64,000 nt of DNA from Constrictibacter sp. MBR-5 (GCF_040549485.1 NZ_JBEPTK010000011.1:62001-126000); one strand, 5' to 3'; numbered from the stretch's first letter, positions 15,501-24,754 are shown. Numbers and translations: made by a program. The notes: a model not told the origin generated them from the sequence alone.

Positions 15501-16283
15501 ATGTCCGAACCCCGCATCGCCTTCGTCGCGGCCGACAGCGAGGCGGCGCAGCGTGCGTTGACCGAGTTGGAGGCCGCCTACCCGCACGTCGCGCCGGAAG
15601 AGGCGGACGTGATCGTGGCGCTGGGCGGCGACGGGCTGATGCTGGAAACGCTCCACCGCTTCATGAGCAACGGCCGCGACGGGTGCGGCAAGCCGATCTT
15701 CGGCATGCACCGCGGCAGCGTCGGCTTCCTGATGAACGGCTACGGTCCGCTCGGCCTGGTGCAGCGCGTGGCGCGCGCCCGGCCGGTGGTGCTGACGCCG
15801 CTGCTGATGACGGCCCACACCCGCGACGGACGCACGGTCGAGGCGCGTGCCGTCAACGAGGTCTCGCTGCTGCGCGAGACGCGCCAGACGGCGAAGATCC
15901 GCATCCGCGTCGACGGCGTCGTGCGCCTGGACGAACTCACCTGCGACGGCGTCCTGGTCGCCACGGCCGCGGGCAGCACCGCCTACAACCTCTCGGCGCA
16001 CGGGCCGATCCTGCCGCTCGGCACCCAGCTGCTGTGCCTGACGCCGATCAGCGCCTTTCGGCCGCGGCGCTGGCGCGGCGCGCTGCTGCCGCGCGGCGCC
16101 GAGGTCACCTTCGAGGTGAACGAGGCCGACAAGCGCCCGGTCAGCGCCGTCGCCGACTATACCGAAGTGCGCGACGTCGTCCGCGTCGAGGTGCGCGACG
16201 ACCCCGACACCCGCCTGACCCTCCTGTTCGATCCCGAACACGACCTGGAGGAGCGCGTCCTGAAGGAGCAGTTCCTGTCGTGA
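15501..16283 (+). CDS. nadK: NAD kinase
   Basis: 260 residues, the short alphaproteobacterial form. It phosphorylates NAD to NADP with ATP or polyphosphate. The diagnostic [14 protein letters not shown] motif (Gly42-Gly45) and the [10 protein letters not shown] segment for nicotinamide binding are intact, as is [14 protein letters not shown], the Gly-rich NAD contact. Its stop overlaps the GTG start of the next membrane protein gene. Confidence 0.95.
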   Translation: MSEPRIAFVAADSEAAQRALTELEAAYPHVAPEEADVIVALGGDGLMLETLHRFMSNGRDGCGKPIFGMHRGSVGFLMNGYGPLGLVQRVARARPVVLTPLLMTAHTRDGRTVEARAVNEVSLLRETRQTAKIRIRVDGVVRLDELTCDGVLVATAAGSTAYNLSAHGPILPLGTQLLCLTPISAFRPRRWRGALLPRGAEVTFEVNEADKRPVSAVADYTEVRDVVRVEVRDDPDTRLTLLFDPEHDLEERVLKEQFLS

Positions 16284-17380
16284 GTGTAAAGCGCCCCCCG
16301 CGCAAGAGCGATTGGCGGCAGCGCATGCCGCTGCTGCTGAAGACCATCGCCATCGGTGCCGTCGGCGGCGCGCTGTTCACATGGCTCAACACGCCGCTGC
16401 CCTGGATGCTTGGGGCGCTGGCCTTCACCTCGATCAGCGCGCTCGGCGGCGCCAAGCTCTACCTGCCGCCGGACTTGCGCCGCGTGATGATGATCGTCCT
16501 CGGCGTCCTGCTCGGCAGCGCCTTCACGCCGCACCTGCTCGACCAGATCGGCGCGTGGCCCTGGACGCTGCTGGGCATGCTGGTCTTCGTCGTGGTCGGC
16601 GGCGGCCTCGCGACCCTCTTCCTGATGCGCGTCGGCGGCATGGACGGGCCGACGGCCTTCTTCTCCGCGGCACCGGGCGGCCTCAGCGAGATGATCCTGA
16701 TCGGCCCGACGATGGGCGCCGACGAGCGCCAGATCGCGCTGATCCACGCGACGCGCATCGTCATGGTGATGCTGATCCTGCCGCCGGCCTTCCGCATCTT
16801 CTCCAGCTACGTGCCGCCGGCCGACCTCGGCTCCGGCGGCAGCATCGTCGGCACCGAGCTGCTCGACCTCGCCATCCTGGCCGCCTGCGGCGTGGTCGGC
16901 GCCGTCGTGGCGAAGCGGCTGCGCTTCCCGGCCTGGCAGATGACCGGCCCGATGCTGTTCAGCGCCGTCGTGCATGTCGGCGGCATCACCGCGGCGCGGC
17001 CGCCCTACGAGATCCTGGCGGTCGCCCAGGTGATCATCGGCGCCGGCGCAGGCGCGCGCTTCGCCGGCATCGGCTGGAACCAGCTCGCCCGGCCGATGGT
17101 GCTTTCGGCGATCACGACGGCGGGGCTGGTCGTCCTGGCCTACGTGTTCGCCCTGGTCATGGGTGCCGCGACCGGTCTCGATTTCCGCGGCATCCTGCTG
17201 GCCTACGCGCCGGGCGGCTTCGCCGAGATGAACCTGATCGCGCTGTCGCTCGGCATCGAGGTCGCCTTCGTCGCCATCCACCACACGGCGCGCATCTTCC
17301 TGGTCGTCCTCCTCGCCACCTGGCTGTCCCAGCTCTTCTGGAAACGCCCCCGCACCCCCTCGCCCCAGGAAGCGGACTGA
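16280..17380 (+). CDS. AbrB-family (Gate-domain) membrane protein
   Basis: 366 residues. The GTG at 16280 overlaps the nadK stop, which fixes the start. About ten hydrophobic segments form two AbrB-type duplicated halves; the repeated motif [20 protein letters not shown] in the first half is echoed by [18 protein letters not shown] in the second. This family (COG3180) is annotated as ammonia monooxygenase regulator or transporter by name only; a transport function is more plausible. Convergent with an MFS gene. Confidence 0.8.
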   Translation: MSVKRPPRKSDWRQRMPLLLKTIAIGAVGGALFTWLNTPLPWMLGALAFTSISALGGAKLYLPPDLRRVMMIVLGVLLGSAFTPHLLDQIGAWPWTLLGMLVFVVVGGGLATLFLMRVGGMDGPTAFFSAAPGGLSEMILIGPTMGADERQIALIHATRIVMVMLILPPAFRIFSSYVPPADLGSGGSIVGTELLDLAILAACGVVGAVVAKRLRFPAWQMTGPMLFSAVVHVGGITAARPPYEILAVAQVIIGAGAGARFAGIGWNQLARPMVLSAITTAGLVVLAYVFALVMGAATGLDFRGILLAYAPGGFAEMNLIALSLGIEVAFVAIHHTARIFLVVLLATWLSQLFWKRPRTPSPQEAD

Positions 17381-17408
17381 GCGGTCGAGCCGACTGAGCG
17401 GTCGAGCC
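17375..17408. repeat. 17-base tandem duplication at a gene end
   Basis: The unit GACTGAGCGGTCGAGCC occurs twice in a row at 17375-17391 and 17392-17408, with a third partial GACTGA. The first copy carries the stop codon of the AbrB gene, so the duplication adds spare stop codons and helps build the terminator hairpin that follows. Confidence 0.85.
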
Positions 17409-17421
17409 GACTGACCGCTCA
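17395..17421. terminator. convergent-gene hairpin
   Basis: Nine-base stem TGAGCGGTC / GACCGCTCA around a nine-base loop, lying between the AbrB stop at 17380 and the MFS stop at 17419-17421, which forms the right arm. Position suggests bidirectional termination; no T-run is present. Confidence 0.5.
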
Positions 17422-18675
17422 GACCATCGCCGGTGCGGTGCGCCGCCGCGGCCCGCCGCGGACCAGCAGGAACAGGGCGATGGCGATGTTCAGCAGGTTC
17501 CAGAAGAAGCCGTTCAGGAAGGCGGCGTCGTAGGACAGGGTCAGGTCGTAGATGGCGCCCGACATCCAGCCGCCGATCGCCATGCCGCCCAGGGTCGCCG
17601 ACAGGACGAGGCCGATGCGCGTGCCGGCCTGCGCCGCCGGGAAGAACTGGCGCACGATCAACGCGTAGCTCAGCACGATGCCGCCCTGGAACAGGCCGAA
17701 CAGCGCCGAGACGACGTAGAGCGAGCCGACGCTCTGCGAGGTCATGTAGAGCAGCAGCGACACAGCCTGCAGCACCGAGCCCAGCAGCAGCGTCGGCAGC
17801 GGGCCGATGCGGTCGGCGATCCAGCCCGACGCCAGCCGGCTGACGATGCCGAAGCCCAGCATCAGCGACAGCATCTCCGCCCCGCGCTGCGCGCCGTAGC
17901 CCAGGTCGGCACACAGCGCCACGATGTGCACCTGCGGCATCGCCATGGCGACGCAGCAGGAGATCCCCGCCAGGATCAGCATGCCCTGCAGCAGGTTGGG
18001 GCGCATGCCGAGCGGCCGCGTCTCGCCGGTGAAGCCGCCGGGCGACACCTCGACGGCGGGCTGCAGCGGCGGCGGCCGGCGCAGCGCCAGGACCAGCGGC
18101 AGCATCGTCACCAGGCAGAAGATCCCGATGGCGAAATAGGCGTCGCGCCAGCCCAGCGCGTCGGTCACGCCCTGGATCGCCAGCGGCCAGACGGTGCCCG
18201 CCATGTAGGCGCCGCTGGCGCCGATGGCGACCGCGATGCCGCGCCGCCGGTCGAACCACAGCGAGACGCCGGCGATGACCGGCCCGAAGGTGGCGGAGCT
18301 GCCGAGAAAGCCGATCAGCACCCCGTGGATCAGCGCGAACTCCAGCAGGCTGTCGGCCCGGCTCGCCAGGACGTAGCCCAGCGACAGCGCGAGGCTGCCG
18401 CCGACGACCGGCGCCACGATGCCGAACCGGTCGGCGAGCCAGCCCATCAGCGTCCCGCCGAAGACGAAGCCCACCATGGTCAGCGTGTAGGGCAGCGAGG
18501 CGTCCGCCCGGTCGACGCCGAAGTCGGCCTGCACTGCCGGCAGCACGACGACGATCGACCACATGCCGACGCCGCCCAGGGTGCTGAGCATCAGCGAGGC
18601 CAGCAGGCGGAACCAGGCATAGGGGCTCTCCGGCTCGCTGAGGGCCGGAGCGGCGGGGCGTTTCGGGCGGGAGAT
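17419..18675 (-). CDS. MFS transporter, oxalate/formate antiporter-like
   Basis: Twelve-segment major facilitator protein; motifs GWLADRFG (loop 2-3) and the second-half GWIADRIGP are present, and the first half resembles monocarboxylate/oxalate-formate carriers. The first ATG in frame is at 18591, but that begins in the middle of the first membrane helix. Upstream in the same frame the peptide SEPESPYAWFRLLASL completes that helix, and AGGAG lies seven bases before an ATC codon at 18673-18675. I therefore extend the gene to this ATC as a probable non-canonical start (418 residues); if not used, the 390-residue form from 18591 remains. Substrate unknown. Confidence 0.75.
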   Translation of the reverse strand: MSRPKRPAAPALSEPESPYAWFRLLASLMLSTLGGVGMWSIVVVLPAVQADFGVDRADASLPYTLTMVGFVFGGTLMGWLADRFGIVAPVVGGSLALSLGYVLASRADSLLEFALIHGVLIGFLGSSATFGPVIAGVSLWFDRRRGIAVAIGASGAYMAGTVWPLAIQGVTDALGWRDAYFAIGIFCLVTMLPLVLALRRPPPLQPAVEVSPGGFTGETRPLGMRPNLLQGMLILAGISCCVAMAMPQVHIVALCADLGYGAQRGAEMLSLMLGFGIVSRLASGWIADRIGPLPTLLLGSVLQAVSLLLYMTSQSVGSLYVVSALFGLFQGGIVLSYALIVRQFFPAAQAGTRIGLVLSATLGGMAIGGWMSGAIYDLTLSYDAAFLNGFFWNLLNIAIALFLLVRGGPRRRTAPAMV

Positions 18676-18841
18676 TGTCCTTCTCCTGTTCGCAGCGCCG
18701 GCAGAAGCGCCTTCTGCGGTACGCGACGGGCCGGATGATATCGCCGGCTTCCGCCGCTCGCCAGCGGCCGGCGCTCGCCAGCGGCCGGTCTCCGACCGGC
18801 GACCTCTAGCCAGCGGGCGGCGCGCCCCCTACCTGCTGCGG

Positions 18842-19639
18842 ATGAAGACGCCATCGCGATTCGGCGACGCCCCGCGGGCCGAGCCCTACCTGCAGCTGGG
18901 CGCCGCCGCGCAGAGCTGGCCGCTCGATGTCGGCGTGCGCTTTGCGGCGCTGCTCGACCTGTTCGACAGCCCCGCCGAGGCGGCCGAGATCGCCGAGGTG
19001 CCGGCGGACCAGCTGGCCGCGCATGCCCGCGGCCGCGGTGCGCCGTCCTTCGTGGTCGTCGCACGGCTGGCGGCGGCGGCCGGCGTCGACCTGAACTGGC
19101 TGTGGTCCGGCGAGGGCGAGATGATGCGGCCCGAGCCCCCCGCGGAAACGGCGCCCGAAGAGGACGAGCCCCCGCCGGAGTCGCTCGACGGCGAGATCCT
19201 CGCGGCGGCGGCACTCGCCGACTATGCCGTTCCGCCTCTCGTCGACCGCGGCGGTGACGGCGGAGCCGATGCGCCGCCGGCGGACTGGCCGCAGGCGACC
19301 GACGCCGTCGCCTTCCGCACCAGCTGGCTGGCCGAGCGCCTGGGCTGCGGTGCCGACGACATCGTCCTGTTCACGGTGGCCGGCGACGAGATGGAGCCGA
19401 CCCTGCGCGCCGGCGACCTGGCGCTGTGCGACCGGCGCGACGCCGGCGTCGGCCAGGGCGGCCTCTACGCCTTCGCGGTCGACGACCGCATCGTCGTCCG
19501 CCGCGTGCAGCACCGCTTCGACGGCGCCGTCCTGCTGCTCAGCGACGACCCGCACTACCAGGCCGAAGCCCTCCACCCCCAGGACGCCGCCCGCCTCCAT
19601 GTCCTGGGGCGCATCGTCTGGCACGGCCGCAGCCTGTAG
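18842..19639 (+). CDS. XRE/S24 LexA-fold protein lacking the catalytic dyad
   Basis: 265 residues. The N-terminal part (about 25-95) is a divergent helix-turn-helix with the tail AAAAGVDLNWLWSGEG typical of CI-like regulators. The C-terminal S24 domain (about 150-265) begins near FRTSWL and includes VAGDEMEPTLRAGDLALCDRR and GRIVWHGRSL. In active LexA/CI proteins the first motif has GDSMEPT; here the serine is Glu183. The lysine position is Arg220 (IVVRRV). Self-cleavage is therefore unlikely. It may act as a DNA-binding regulator with a structural S24 domain. No phage genes adjoin it. Confidence 0.78.
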   Translation: MKTPSRFGDAPRAEPYLQLGAAAQSWPLDVGVRFAALLDLFDSPAEAAEIAEVPADQLAAHARGRGAPSFVVVARLAAAAGVDLNWLWSGEGEMMRPEPPAETAPEEDEPPPESLDGEILAAAALADYAVPPLVDRGGDGGADAPPADWPQATDAVAFRTSWLAERLGCGADDIVLFTVAGDEMEPTLRAGDLALCDRRDAGVGQGGLYAFAVDDRIVVRRVQHRFDGAVLLLSDDPHYQAEALHPQDAARLHVLGRIVWHGRSL

Positions 19640-19727
19640 CTGCACCGCAGCTGGGGGCCGGCTTATGCGCTGGATGCGACAAGTGGACTTTATGCTCCCT
19701 GACGCATAACGGACGGCATGTGTCTCC

Positions 19728-20201
19728 TCAAATGTCCGGCTTCGCGACCATCAGCCAGACGATTCCCAGCACGGCGGCGAAGGCGGGGAAGCCGAAGGCG
19801 AACCACCAGCGGTAGAGGGCGTGATAGGCGGGCGGCAGCGGTTCGCCGGCCGCCGCGGCGGCGCGGGCGAGGTCGCGCATGCGCCACTGCATCCAGACCA
19901 CCGGCAGCCAGAACAGGCCGATCACGGCATAGAGGCCGAGGCTGGCCGCCACCCAGCCATCGAGCAGCGGCCAGCCGGCGCGCTGCGCCAGGGCGGCTCC
20001 GGTCAGGGGCTGCACGACCACGGCCGACGCGGTGAACAGCATGTCGGCGATCACCACGACGCCGGCCGTGTGCGCCACGATCCGCGCGTCGCGGGTCCGG
20101 TGCGCCATCACCATGAAGAAGGCGATGCCGGCACCGGTCCCCAGCAGCACGGCCGCCCCGACGATGTGCAGCGCCTTCAGCGGCAGGAACCAGTCGTCCA
20201 T
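19728..20201 (-). CDS. DUF2269 integral membrane protein
   Basis: 157 residues with four hydrophobic segments: KALHIVGAAVLLGTGAGIAF near the N-terminus, then about 45-65, 85-105 and 133-152. The motif LHIVGAAVLLGTG is typical of DUF2269. The family has no settled function. It lies 11 bases after the stop of the SDR gene on the same strand, and such DUF2269/SDR pairs are often cotranscribed. The ATG at 20199-20201 begins the family-standard MDDWFLPLK. Confidence 0.8.
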   Translation of the reverse strand: MDDWFLPLKALHIVGAAVLLGTGAGIAFFMVMAHRTRDARIVAHTAGVVVIADMLFTASAVVVQPLTGAALAQRAGWPLLDGWVAASLGLYAVIGLFWLPVVWMQWRMRDLARAAAAAGEPLPPAYHALYRWWFAFGFPAFAAVLGIVWLMVAKPDI

Positions 20202-20212
20202 TCCCGCCGCCC

Positions 20213-21508
20213 CTACCGTTCGTCCATGACCGCCAGGGTCGCCAGCGCCAGCAGCGCCGCCGGCACCGTCTTGACCAGCGCCCCCATCGGATCGAGCCAC
20301 AGATCGGGCCGGACGACCGTCGCCGCGAGGAGATAGGCGGCACTGACCGCCACCATGCCGATCAGCGCGGCCGGCGCGGTCCGGCGGAAGCAGACCAGCG
20401 CCGCCAGGGCGATGTCGACGAGCGACCCGGCGACCACGGCGGCGGTCGCCGCCCCGCCGCTCCACCCGGCGACGGTCAGGACGGCGGCCGCATCGCCGAT
20501 CCGCGCCAGCCCGATCAGCCCCGACACCAGCCAGAACAGCGCCAGCACGACTAGCGCCAGCGGCTTGACGAAATAGAGCCTCGCGAACCAGCGTTCCTGC
20601 ACGCCGGCGGGCCAGGCCTCCAGGGTCTCGGCGAGGGATTTCGGTCGCACCCCCAGCAGGCGCTGGCAGGCGCCGGCCGTGCCGATGACGCCGTCGCGTG
20701 CCTGCGCCATCGCCGTGCTGCGCATCGGGCTGCGCCAGCCGGCCCACCCCGCCGCATCCGCGGCGCCGGCGGTCAGCCGGGCAGTCCAGGCCGGCAGGGG
20801 CACCACCGGCGCCGGCGGCAGTCCCAGCCAGGCGCGCAGCGCCGTCAGCAGGTCGCCGAGGCGCGCAGGCTCGTCCGCGACGACGTCGACCGCGACGCGC
20901 GCCGGTGCCGCCGGGTCGAGCGCCCGCAGCACCGCGGCGGCGACGTCGTCCACCGCCACGGTCTGGACGAGGCTGTCGGCATGGACGGCCGGCACGATCC
21001 ACGGAAACCCGGCGAGCCCGCGCAGCAGGGCCGTGCCGCCATACGCCATCGGCGCCAGGACGAGGCCGGGCCGCAGCACCACCCAGGCGATGTCGATCGC
21101 GGCGAGCGCCGTCTCGGCCTCGTGCTTCGTCGCGAAGAAGGCGGTGCCCGCCCCCGGCCCCACCCCGGCGGCAGAGACATGGACGAGGCGACGCACGCCG
21201 GCCGCCGCGCAGGCCTGGAACAGCGCCACCGTGCCGTCCACCTGAACGCCGCGCAGATCGTCCCGCGGTCCGTCCTGCAGCACGCCGGCGCAGTTGATCA
21301 CGGCGTCCACCCCGGCCAGCAGCGGCGCCCAGTCGTCGGGCCGTCGCATACTCGCGAGGTCCGCCGCGATCCACCGGGCATAGGGATAGGCGCGCCGGGC
21401 CGCCTCGATCCGGCGCCCGGCCGCCACGATGTCGTGCCCGCCGCGCCGCAGCGCGACCAGGACATGCGAGCCGATCAGCCCGTAGGCGCCGACGACGAGA
21501 ACGCGCAT
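20213..21508 (-). CDS. NAD(P)-binding SDR with C-terminal DoxX-like membrane domain
   Basis: 431 residues. Residues about 1-290 form an atypical (NmrA/extended) short-chain dehydrogenase with the Rossmann signature VVGAYGLIGSHV and a conserved STAMAQ-type C-terminal edge. Residues about 310-425 contain four hydrophobic segments of the DoxX-like type. This two-part layout is known for membrane-bound SDR proteins of unknown substrate. Missing YxxxK: the segment AFFATKHEAE has Lys without the Tyr, so classical dehydrogenase chemistry is doubtful. First gene of the pair with DUF2269. Confidence 0.8.
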   Translation of the reverse strand: MRVLVVGAYGLIGSHVLVALRRGGHDIVAAGRRIEAARRAYPYARWIAADLASMRRPDDWAPLLAGVDAVINCAGVLQDGPRDDLRGVQVDGTVALFQACAAAGVRRLVHVSAAGVGPGAGTAFFATKHEAETALAAIDIAWVVLRPGLVLAPMAYGGTALLRGLAGFPWIVPAVHADSLVQTVAVDDVAAAVLRALDPAAPARVAVDVVADEPARLGDLLTALRAWLGLPPAPVVPLPAWTARLTAGAADAAGWAGWRSPMRSTAMAQARDGVIGTAGACQRLLGVRPKSLAETLEAWPAGVQERWFARLYFVKPLALVVLALFWLVSGLIGLARIGDAAAVLTVAGWSGGAATAAVVAGSLVDIALAALVCFRRTAPAALIGMVAVSAAYLLAATVVRPDLWLDPMGALVKTVPAALLALATLAVMDER

Positions 21509-21569
21509 CTGCCAACCGTCCAGCGGAATCCGCCGGACACGGTTAGCACGACCGGCGCCGCCGATGCGC

Positions 21570-22502
21570 CTAGAGCGTGACCTCGACCGTCAGGGCGTAG
21601 CTGTAGCTGCGCGGCGGCGGGGCTTCGCCCGGTGCGGGGCGGCCGGGATAGCGGGTCGTCAGGACGTAGACGCCCGGCCTATCGAAGGCGACCGTCGCGC
21701 GGCCCGCCACGTCGGTCGTGACCTCGCCGTAGACCTTCTTGTCCTCGTAGGCGTTGCCACCGCGGAAGACCTCCAGCGCGACGCCTTCGACCGGCTTGCC
21801 GTCCATCAGGATCTCGAAGGGGAAGCCGGTGTCGAGGAAGATCTCGTTCGGGTGGATCAGCGGCTTCAGTTCGAAGCCCTTGCCCGTCGGCTTCACCGCG
21901 GCATCGGACGGCGCGCCGCGCGTCACATAGGTCTCGGCGACCACGACCGCCCGCATCTCGGCGATCTCGGCGCCGGCCGGCAGGTCCGCCTCGTCGATGG
22001 CGCGCGGCCGCTCGCCGCCCGCCGCCGGGGCACCCTGCGGGCCGCCGCGCTCCATCTGGCCGGCCCGCTGGCGCTCGGCCTGCTGCCGCTGCTGTCCCTC
22101 CTGCCGCTGCTGCTGGCCGGGACGCGGCTGGCGCACCGCGAGCCAGCGGCCGTCGATCTTGGCGAACTTGGCGCTGCGGCCGGCCCGGTCGCCGGTGGTG
22201 ATGCGGTAGGTGCCGTCCGCCGGCAGGTCCGCCTCGGCGGCGACGAAGGACTTCATCGGGGCGACGTTCTTGATTTCGCTGCGCCGGCCCTCGGGGTCGA
22301 CCAGGAAGAAGCCCTCGCCGCGCAGGGCGAAGTCCGGAACGAAATAGACCTCTTCGGTCAGGGCCGCGAGCACGGCGACATAGCCGCGCGTCGGCGCGAA
22401 CTGGGTCGGCTGGAGATAGGGCGAATGGGCGTCCGCCGCGGGGCCGATCGCCGCCATCGCCAGTCCCACGGCCGTCGCCGTCAACAGTCCCGTTCGCTTC
22501 AT
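21570..22502 (-). CDS. periplasmic DUF4198 protein
   Basis: 310 residues starting MKRTGLLTATAVGLAMAAIG with cleavage likely after ADA (about residue 26). DUF4198 is an Ig-like periplasmic domain often linked with nickel, cobalt or iron uptake. The mature N-terminus HSPYLQPTQFAPTRG and the late PFEILMDGKPVEGVALEVF motif are typical. A Gln/Arg-rich low-complexity insert (about residues 128-160) is unusual and could be a flexible linker. It is divergent from the apbE-DUF2271/PepSY pair; the same three families occur together in iron-reduction loci, so a shared role is inferred. Confidence 0.82.
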   Translation of the reverse strand: MKRTGLLTATAVGLAMAAIGPAADAHSPYLQPTQFAPTRGYVAVLAALTEEVYFVPDFALRGEGFFLVDPEGRRSEIKNVAPMKSFVAAEADLPADGTYRITTGDRAGRSAKFAKIDGRWLAVRQPRPGQQQRQEGQQRQQAERQRAGQMERGGPQGAPAAGGERPRAIDEADLPAGAEIAEMRAVVVAETYVTRGAPSDAAVKPTGKGFELKPLIHPNEIFLDTGFPFEILMDGKPVEGVALEVFRGGNAYEDKKVYGEVTTDVAGRATVAFDRPGVYVLTTRYPGRPAPGEAPPPRSYSYALTVEVTL

Positions 22503-22563
22503 CGCCCTACCCCGAAAAGTTTCCGCCAGACCGCCGATCGATCGGCGACGAGCTATATTGCGA

Positions 22564-22580
22564 TTGCGAACTGTTTTCAA
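22564..22580. promoter_or_regulatory. candidate iron-regulator (Fur-like) site
   Basis: The divergent spacer between DUF4198 and apbE contains TTGCGAACTGTTTTCAA, an imperfect inverted repeat of seven-base arms with two mismatches and a three-base centre, inside an AT-rich patch. It resembles Fur-family boxes in base composition and size. A similar element precedes the fecI-like gene. Weak evidence, by eye only. Confidence 0.3.
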
Positions 22581-22648
22581 GATAGTGCCTCCGGCGCGGA
22601 TGGAGGGCCCCGGTGGGCGGGCCCGCGCGGTCCAGGGGTAGTCGCACA

Positions 22649-24064
22649 ATGGGTCAGTCGCTTTGGCTCCGGTCGCTGTCGGCCGGTGCCGGTATCGCCG
22701 CAATCGCCGCGGCCGCCGCACCAGCGGCGGCGCAGTCGCACCGCTTCCACGACGACCACGTCCTCGGCACGTCGCTGGACGTGGTGGCTGTAGGCGGCGA
22801 GGGTTCGGCACTGGTCGCGGTGGCCGCAGCGCGGGCCGAGATCGCCCGCCTGGACCGTATCCTCAGCGGCTGGCGCGACGACAGCGAAGTCTCCGCCCTG
22901 AACCGGCGCGTGGCGGACGGCGCCGCGATCGCCGTTTCGGACGACCTGTTCGCGGTGGTCGCCGCGGCCGAACGCTGGCGCGCCGCGAGCGACGGCGTCT
23001 TCGACACCCGCCGCGTCGATGCCGACGGGCCAATGCCTGGCGCGGTCGGCCTCGATCCGGCGGCGCGTACCGTCACCCGGCCCGACGGATTGCGGCTCGA
23101 CCTCGACGGCGTCGCGAAGGGCTGGATCGTCGACGCCGCCGTCGCGGCCGCCCGCCGGGCGGCGCCGGACCTCGCCGGGCTGATGATCGACATCGGCGGC
23201 GACGTGCGCTGCTGGGGCAGCGGCCCGGCCGGCGGCTGCTGGCGCATCGGCGTGGCATCCGCCGGCCGCATGGACGAGACGGCGCCCGCCGCGGCCGTCC
23301 TGGCGCTCGCCGACAGGGCGGTCGCCTCCAGCGGCAGCGCGGCGCGCGGCGGCCACATCCTGTCGCCCGCCGACGGCCGTCCGGCCGCGCGGCTGCACGC
23401 CGCCACGGTGGTCGCCGGCAGCACCGCCGACGCCGACGCGCTCGCCACCGCCTTCACCCTGCTGCCGCCCGATCGCAGCCTGCGGATCGCGGCGGGCCTG
23501 CCGGGCGTCGAGGCGATGATCGTCGCCGACGACGGGCGCACCTGGCTGACCGACGGCTGGGACGGTCTGACCGCCGGCGATGCCGCCCTGCGGCGCAGCA
23601 GCGACGCCGCCACCGCCTGGCCCGAGGGCGAGGCGCTGACGGTCGGCTACCAGATCCCGAAGATCGAGGCGGAGAACTACCGCGCCCCCTACGTCGCGAT
23701 CTGGATCACCGACGAGAAGCGCCAGCTGATCCGCACGCTGCTGCTGCTCGGCGACGAGGCGCGCTGGCTCGATTCGAACTATGTCTGGTGGCGCCGCTAC
23801 GGCCGTAAGACGGAGGGTCTCCACACGATGACCAAGCCGTCGCGCCAGCCGGGCACCTACAGCGCCGTCTGGGACGGCACGACCGACGACGGCGCCCGCG
23901 CCGCCCCCGGCCGCTACCTGATCCACGTCGAGGCGGCGCGCGAGCACGGCGGCCACACCTACCAGTCGGCCGAACTCGACCTGGGCGGCGAGCCGGCGGA
24001 GGTGTCGATCCCGGCGAAGGAGGAACTCGGCGCCCTGACCATGCGGTACGGAAAGACGCCGTGA
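22649..24064 (+). CDS. apbE: ApbE-type FMN transferase fused to DUF2271
   Basis: 471 residues from the ATG at 22649, which gives a clean signal peptide (SLSAGAGIAAIAAAAAPAAA, cleavage after AQ about 29). Residues about 33-320 are an ApbE domain, which attaches FMN from FAD to Thr/Ser of target proteins in the periplasm: DRILSGWRDDSEVSALNR, DLDGVAKGWIVDAA, IDIGGDVRCWG and STADADALATAF are its motifs. Residues about 325-471 form DUF2271 (YQIPKIEAENYRAPYVAIWI). DUF2271 and ApbE are usually neighbouring genes; here they are one chain. The next gene overlaps by four bases. Periplasmic iron reduction is the likely context. Confidence 0.88.
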   Translation: MGQSLWLRSLSAGAGIAAIAAAAAPAAAQSHRFHDDHVLGTSLDVVAVGGEGSALVAVAAARAEIARLDRILSGWRDDSEVSALNRRVADGAAIAVSDDLFAVVAAAERWRAASDGVFDTRRVDADGPMPGAVGLDPAARTVTRPDGLRLDLDGVAKGWIVDAAVAAARRAAPDLAGLMIDIGGDVRCWGSGPAGGCWRIGVASAGRMDETAPAAAVLALADRAVASSGSAARGGHILSPADGRPAARLHAATVVAGSTADADALATAFTLLPPDRSLRIAAGLPGVEAMIVADDGRTWLTDGWDGLTAGDAALRRSSDAATAWPEGEALTVGYQIPKIEAENYRAPYVAIWITDEKRQLIRTLLLLGDEARWLDSNYVWWRRYGRKTEGLHTMTKPSRQPGTYSAVWDGTTDDGARAAPGRYLIHVEAAREHGGHTYQSAELDLGGEPAEVSIPAKEELGALTMRYGKTP

Positions 24065-24750
24065 CCGTCGAGGTCCATCCGCATCCCCATCGGCAGCGCC
24101 GGCGGCGGCGCGATGCCGCCGCCGGCACGGACGGCGCGATCCTGCCGCGGCGGCGCTTCAACAAGGCGGCCTTCTACCGCCAGTGCCGGATGCTGCACAC
24201 CTACATCTCGGCCTTCGCCTTCCTGACGCTGATGTTCTTCGCCGTCACCGGCATCACGCTGAACCATCCCGAATGGTTCGGCAGCGGCAAGAAGGCGGCG
24301 GACGTGGCGACCGTCGACATCCCCCCGGCGGCATTGGCGCAGGCGAAGGCCGCCCCCGATCCGGTGCGGGCCATCGCCGCCGCGGTGGCGCGGACGACGT
24401 CGCTGCGCGGCGCCTTCCGCAGCGGCGAGATCGTCGGCGACGAGGCCTATCTCCGCTTCGAGGGCGTCACCGGCACCTCGGACCTGATCGTCGACCTGAC
24501 GACCGGCACCGCCGAGATCGAGATCCGGCGCGCCACGGCGATGGCCCTGCTCAACGACCTGCACCGCGGCAAGAACGCCGGCAGCGTCTGGAGCGCCTTC
24601 ATCGACATCAGCGCCGGCCTCATCCTGGCGCTGTCGGTGCTGGGCTACGTCCTGTTCTTCAGCCTGCGCCTGCGCCTCGCCACCAGCCTGAAGCTGACCG
24701 CGCTCAGCCTCGGCGCCATGGCCGGCATGGTCTGGCTGTTCGTTCCCTGA
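24061..24750 (+). CDS. PepSY-type membrane protein
   Basis: 229 residues from a GTG overlapping the apbE stop. A basic N-terminus leads to a first membrane helix (about 45-65, AFAFLTLMFFAVTGITLNHP), a periplasmic region (about 66-175) and two C-terminal helices (about 180-229). The TGITLNHPEWF motif after the first helix marks the PepSY-associated transmembrane family, which in iron-reduction systems carries or feeds flavin/haem electrons across the membrane. The small size suggests it is one half of a reductase whose FMN would be placed by the upstream ApbE; a Thr acceptor motif was not recognised. Confidence 0.8.
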   Translation: MTVEVHPHPHRQRRRRRDAAAGTDGAILPRRRFNKAAFYRQCRMLHTYISAFAFLTLMFFAVTGITLNHPEWFGSGKKAADVATVDIPPAALAQAKAAPDPVRAIAAAVARTTSLRGAFRSGEIVGDEAYLRFEGVTGTSDLIVDLTTGTAEIEIRRATAMALLNDLHRGKNAGSVWSAFIDISAGLILALSVLGYVLFFSLRLRLATSLKLTALSLGAMAGMVWLFVP

Positions 24751-24754
24751 ACCG

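Noticed and set aside
18842-19639. S24 protein as evidence of a prophage
   Set aside because: Neighbours are MFS and DUF2269/SDR genes with normal composition; no integrase or phage genes and the protease dyad is absent.
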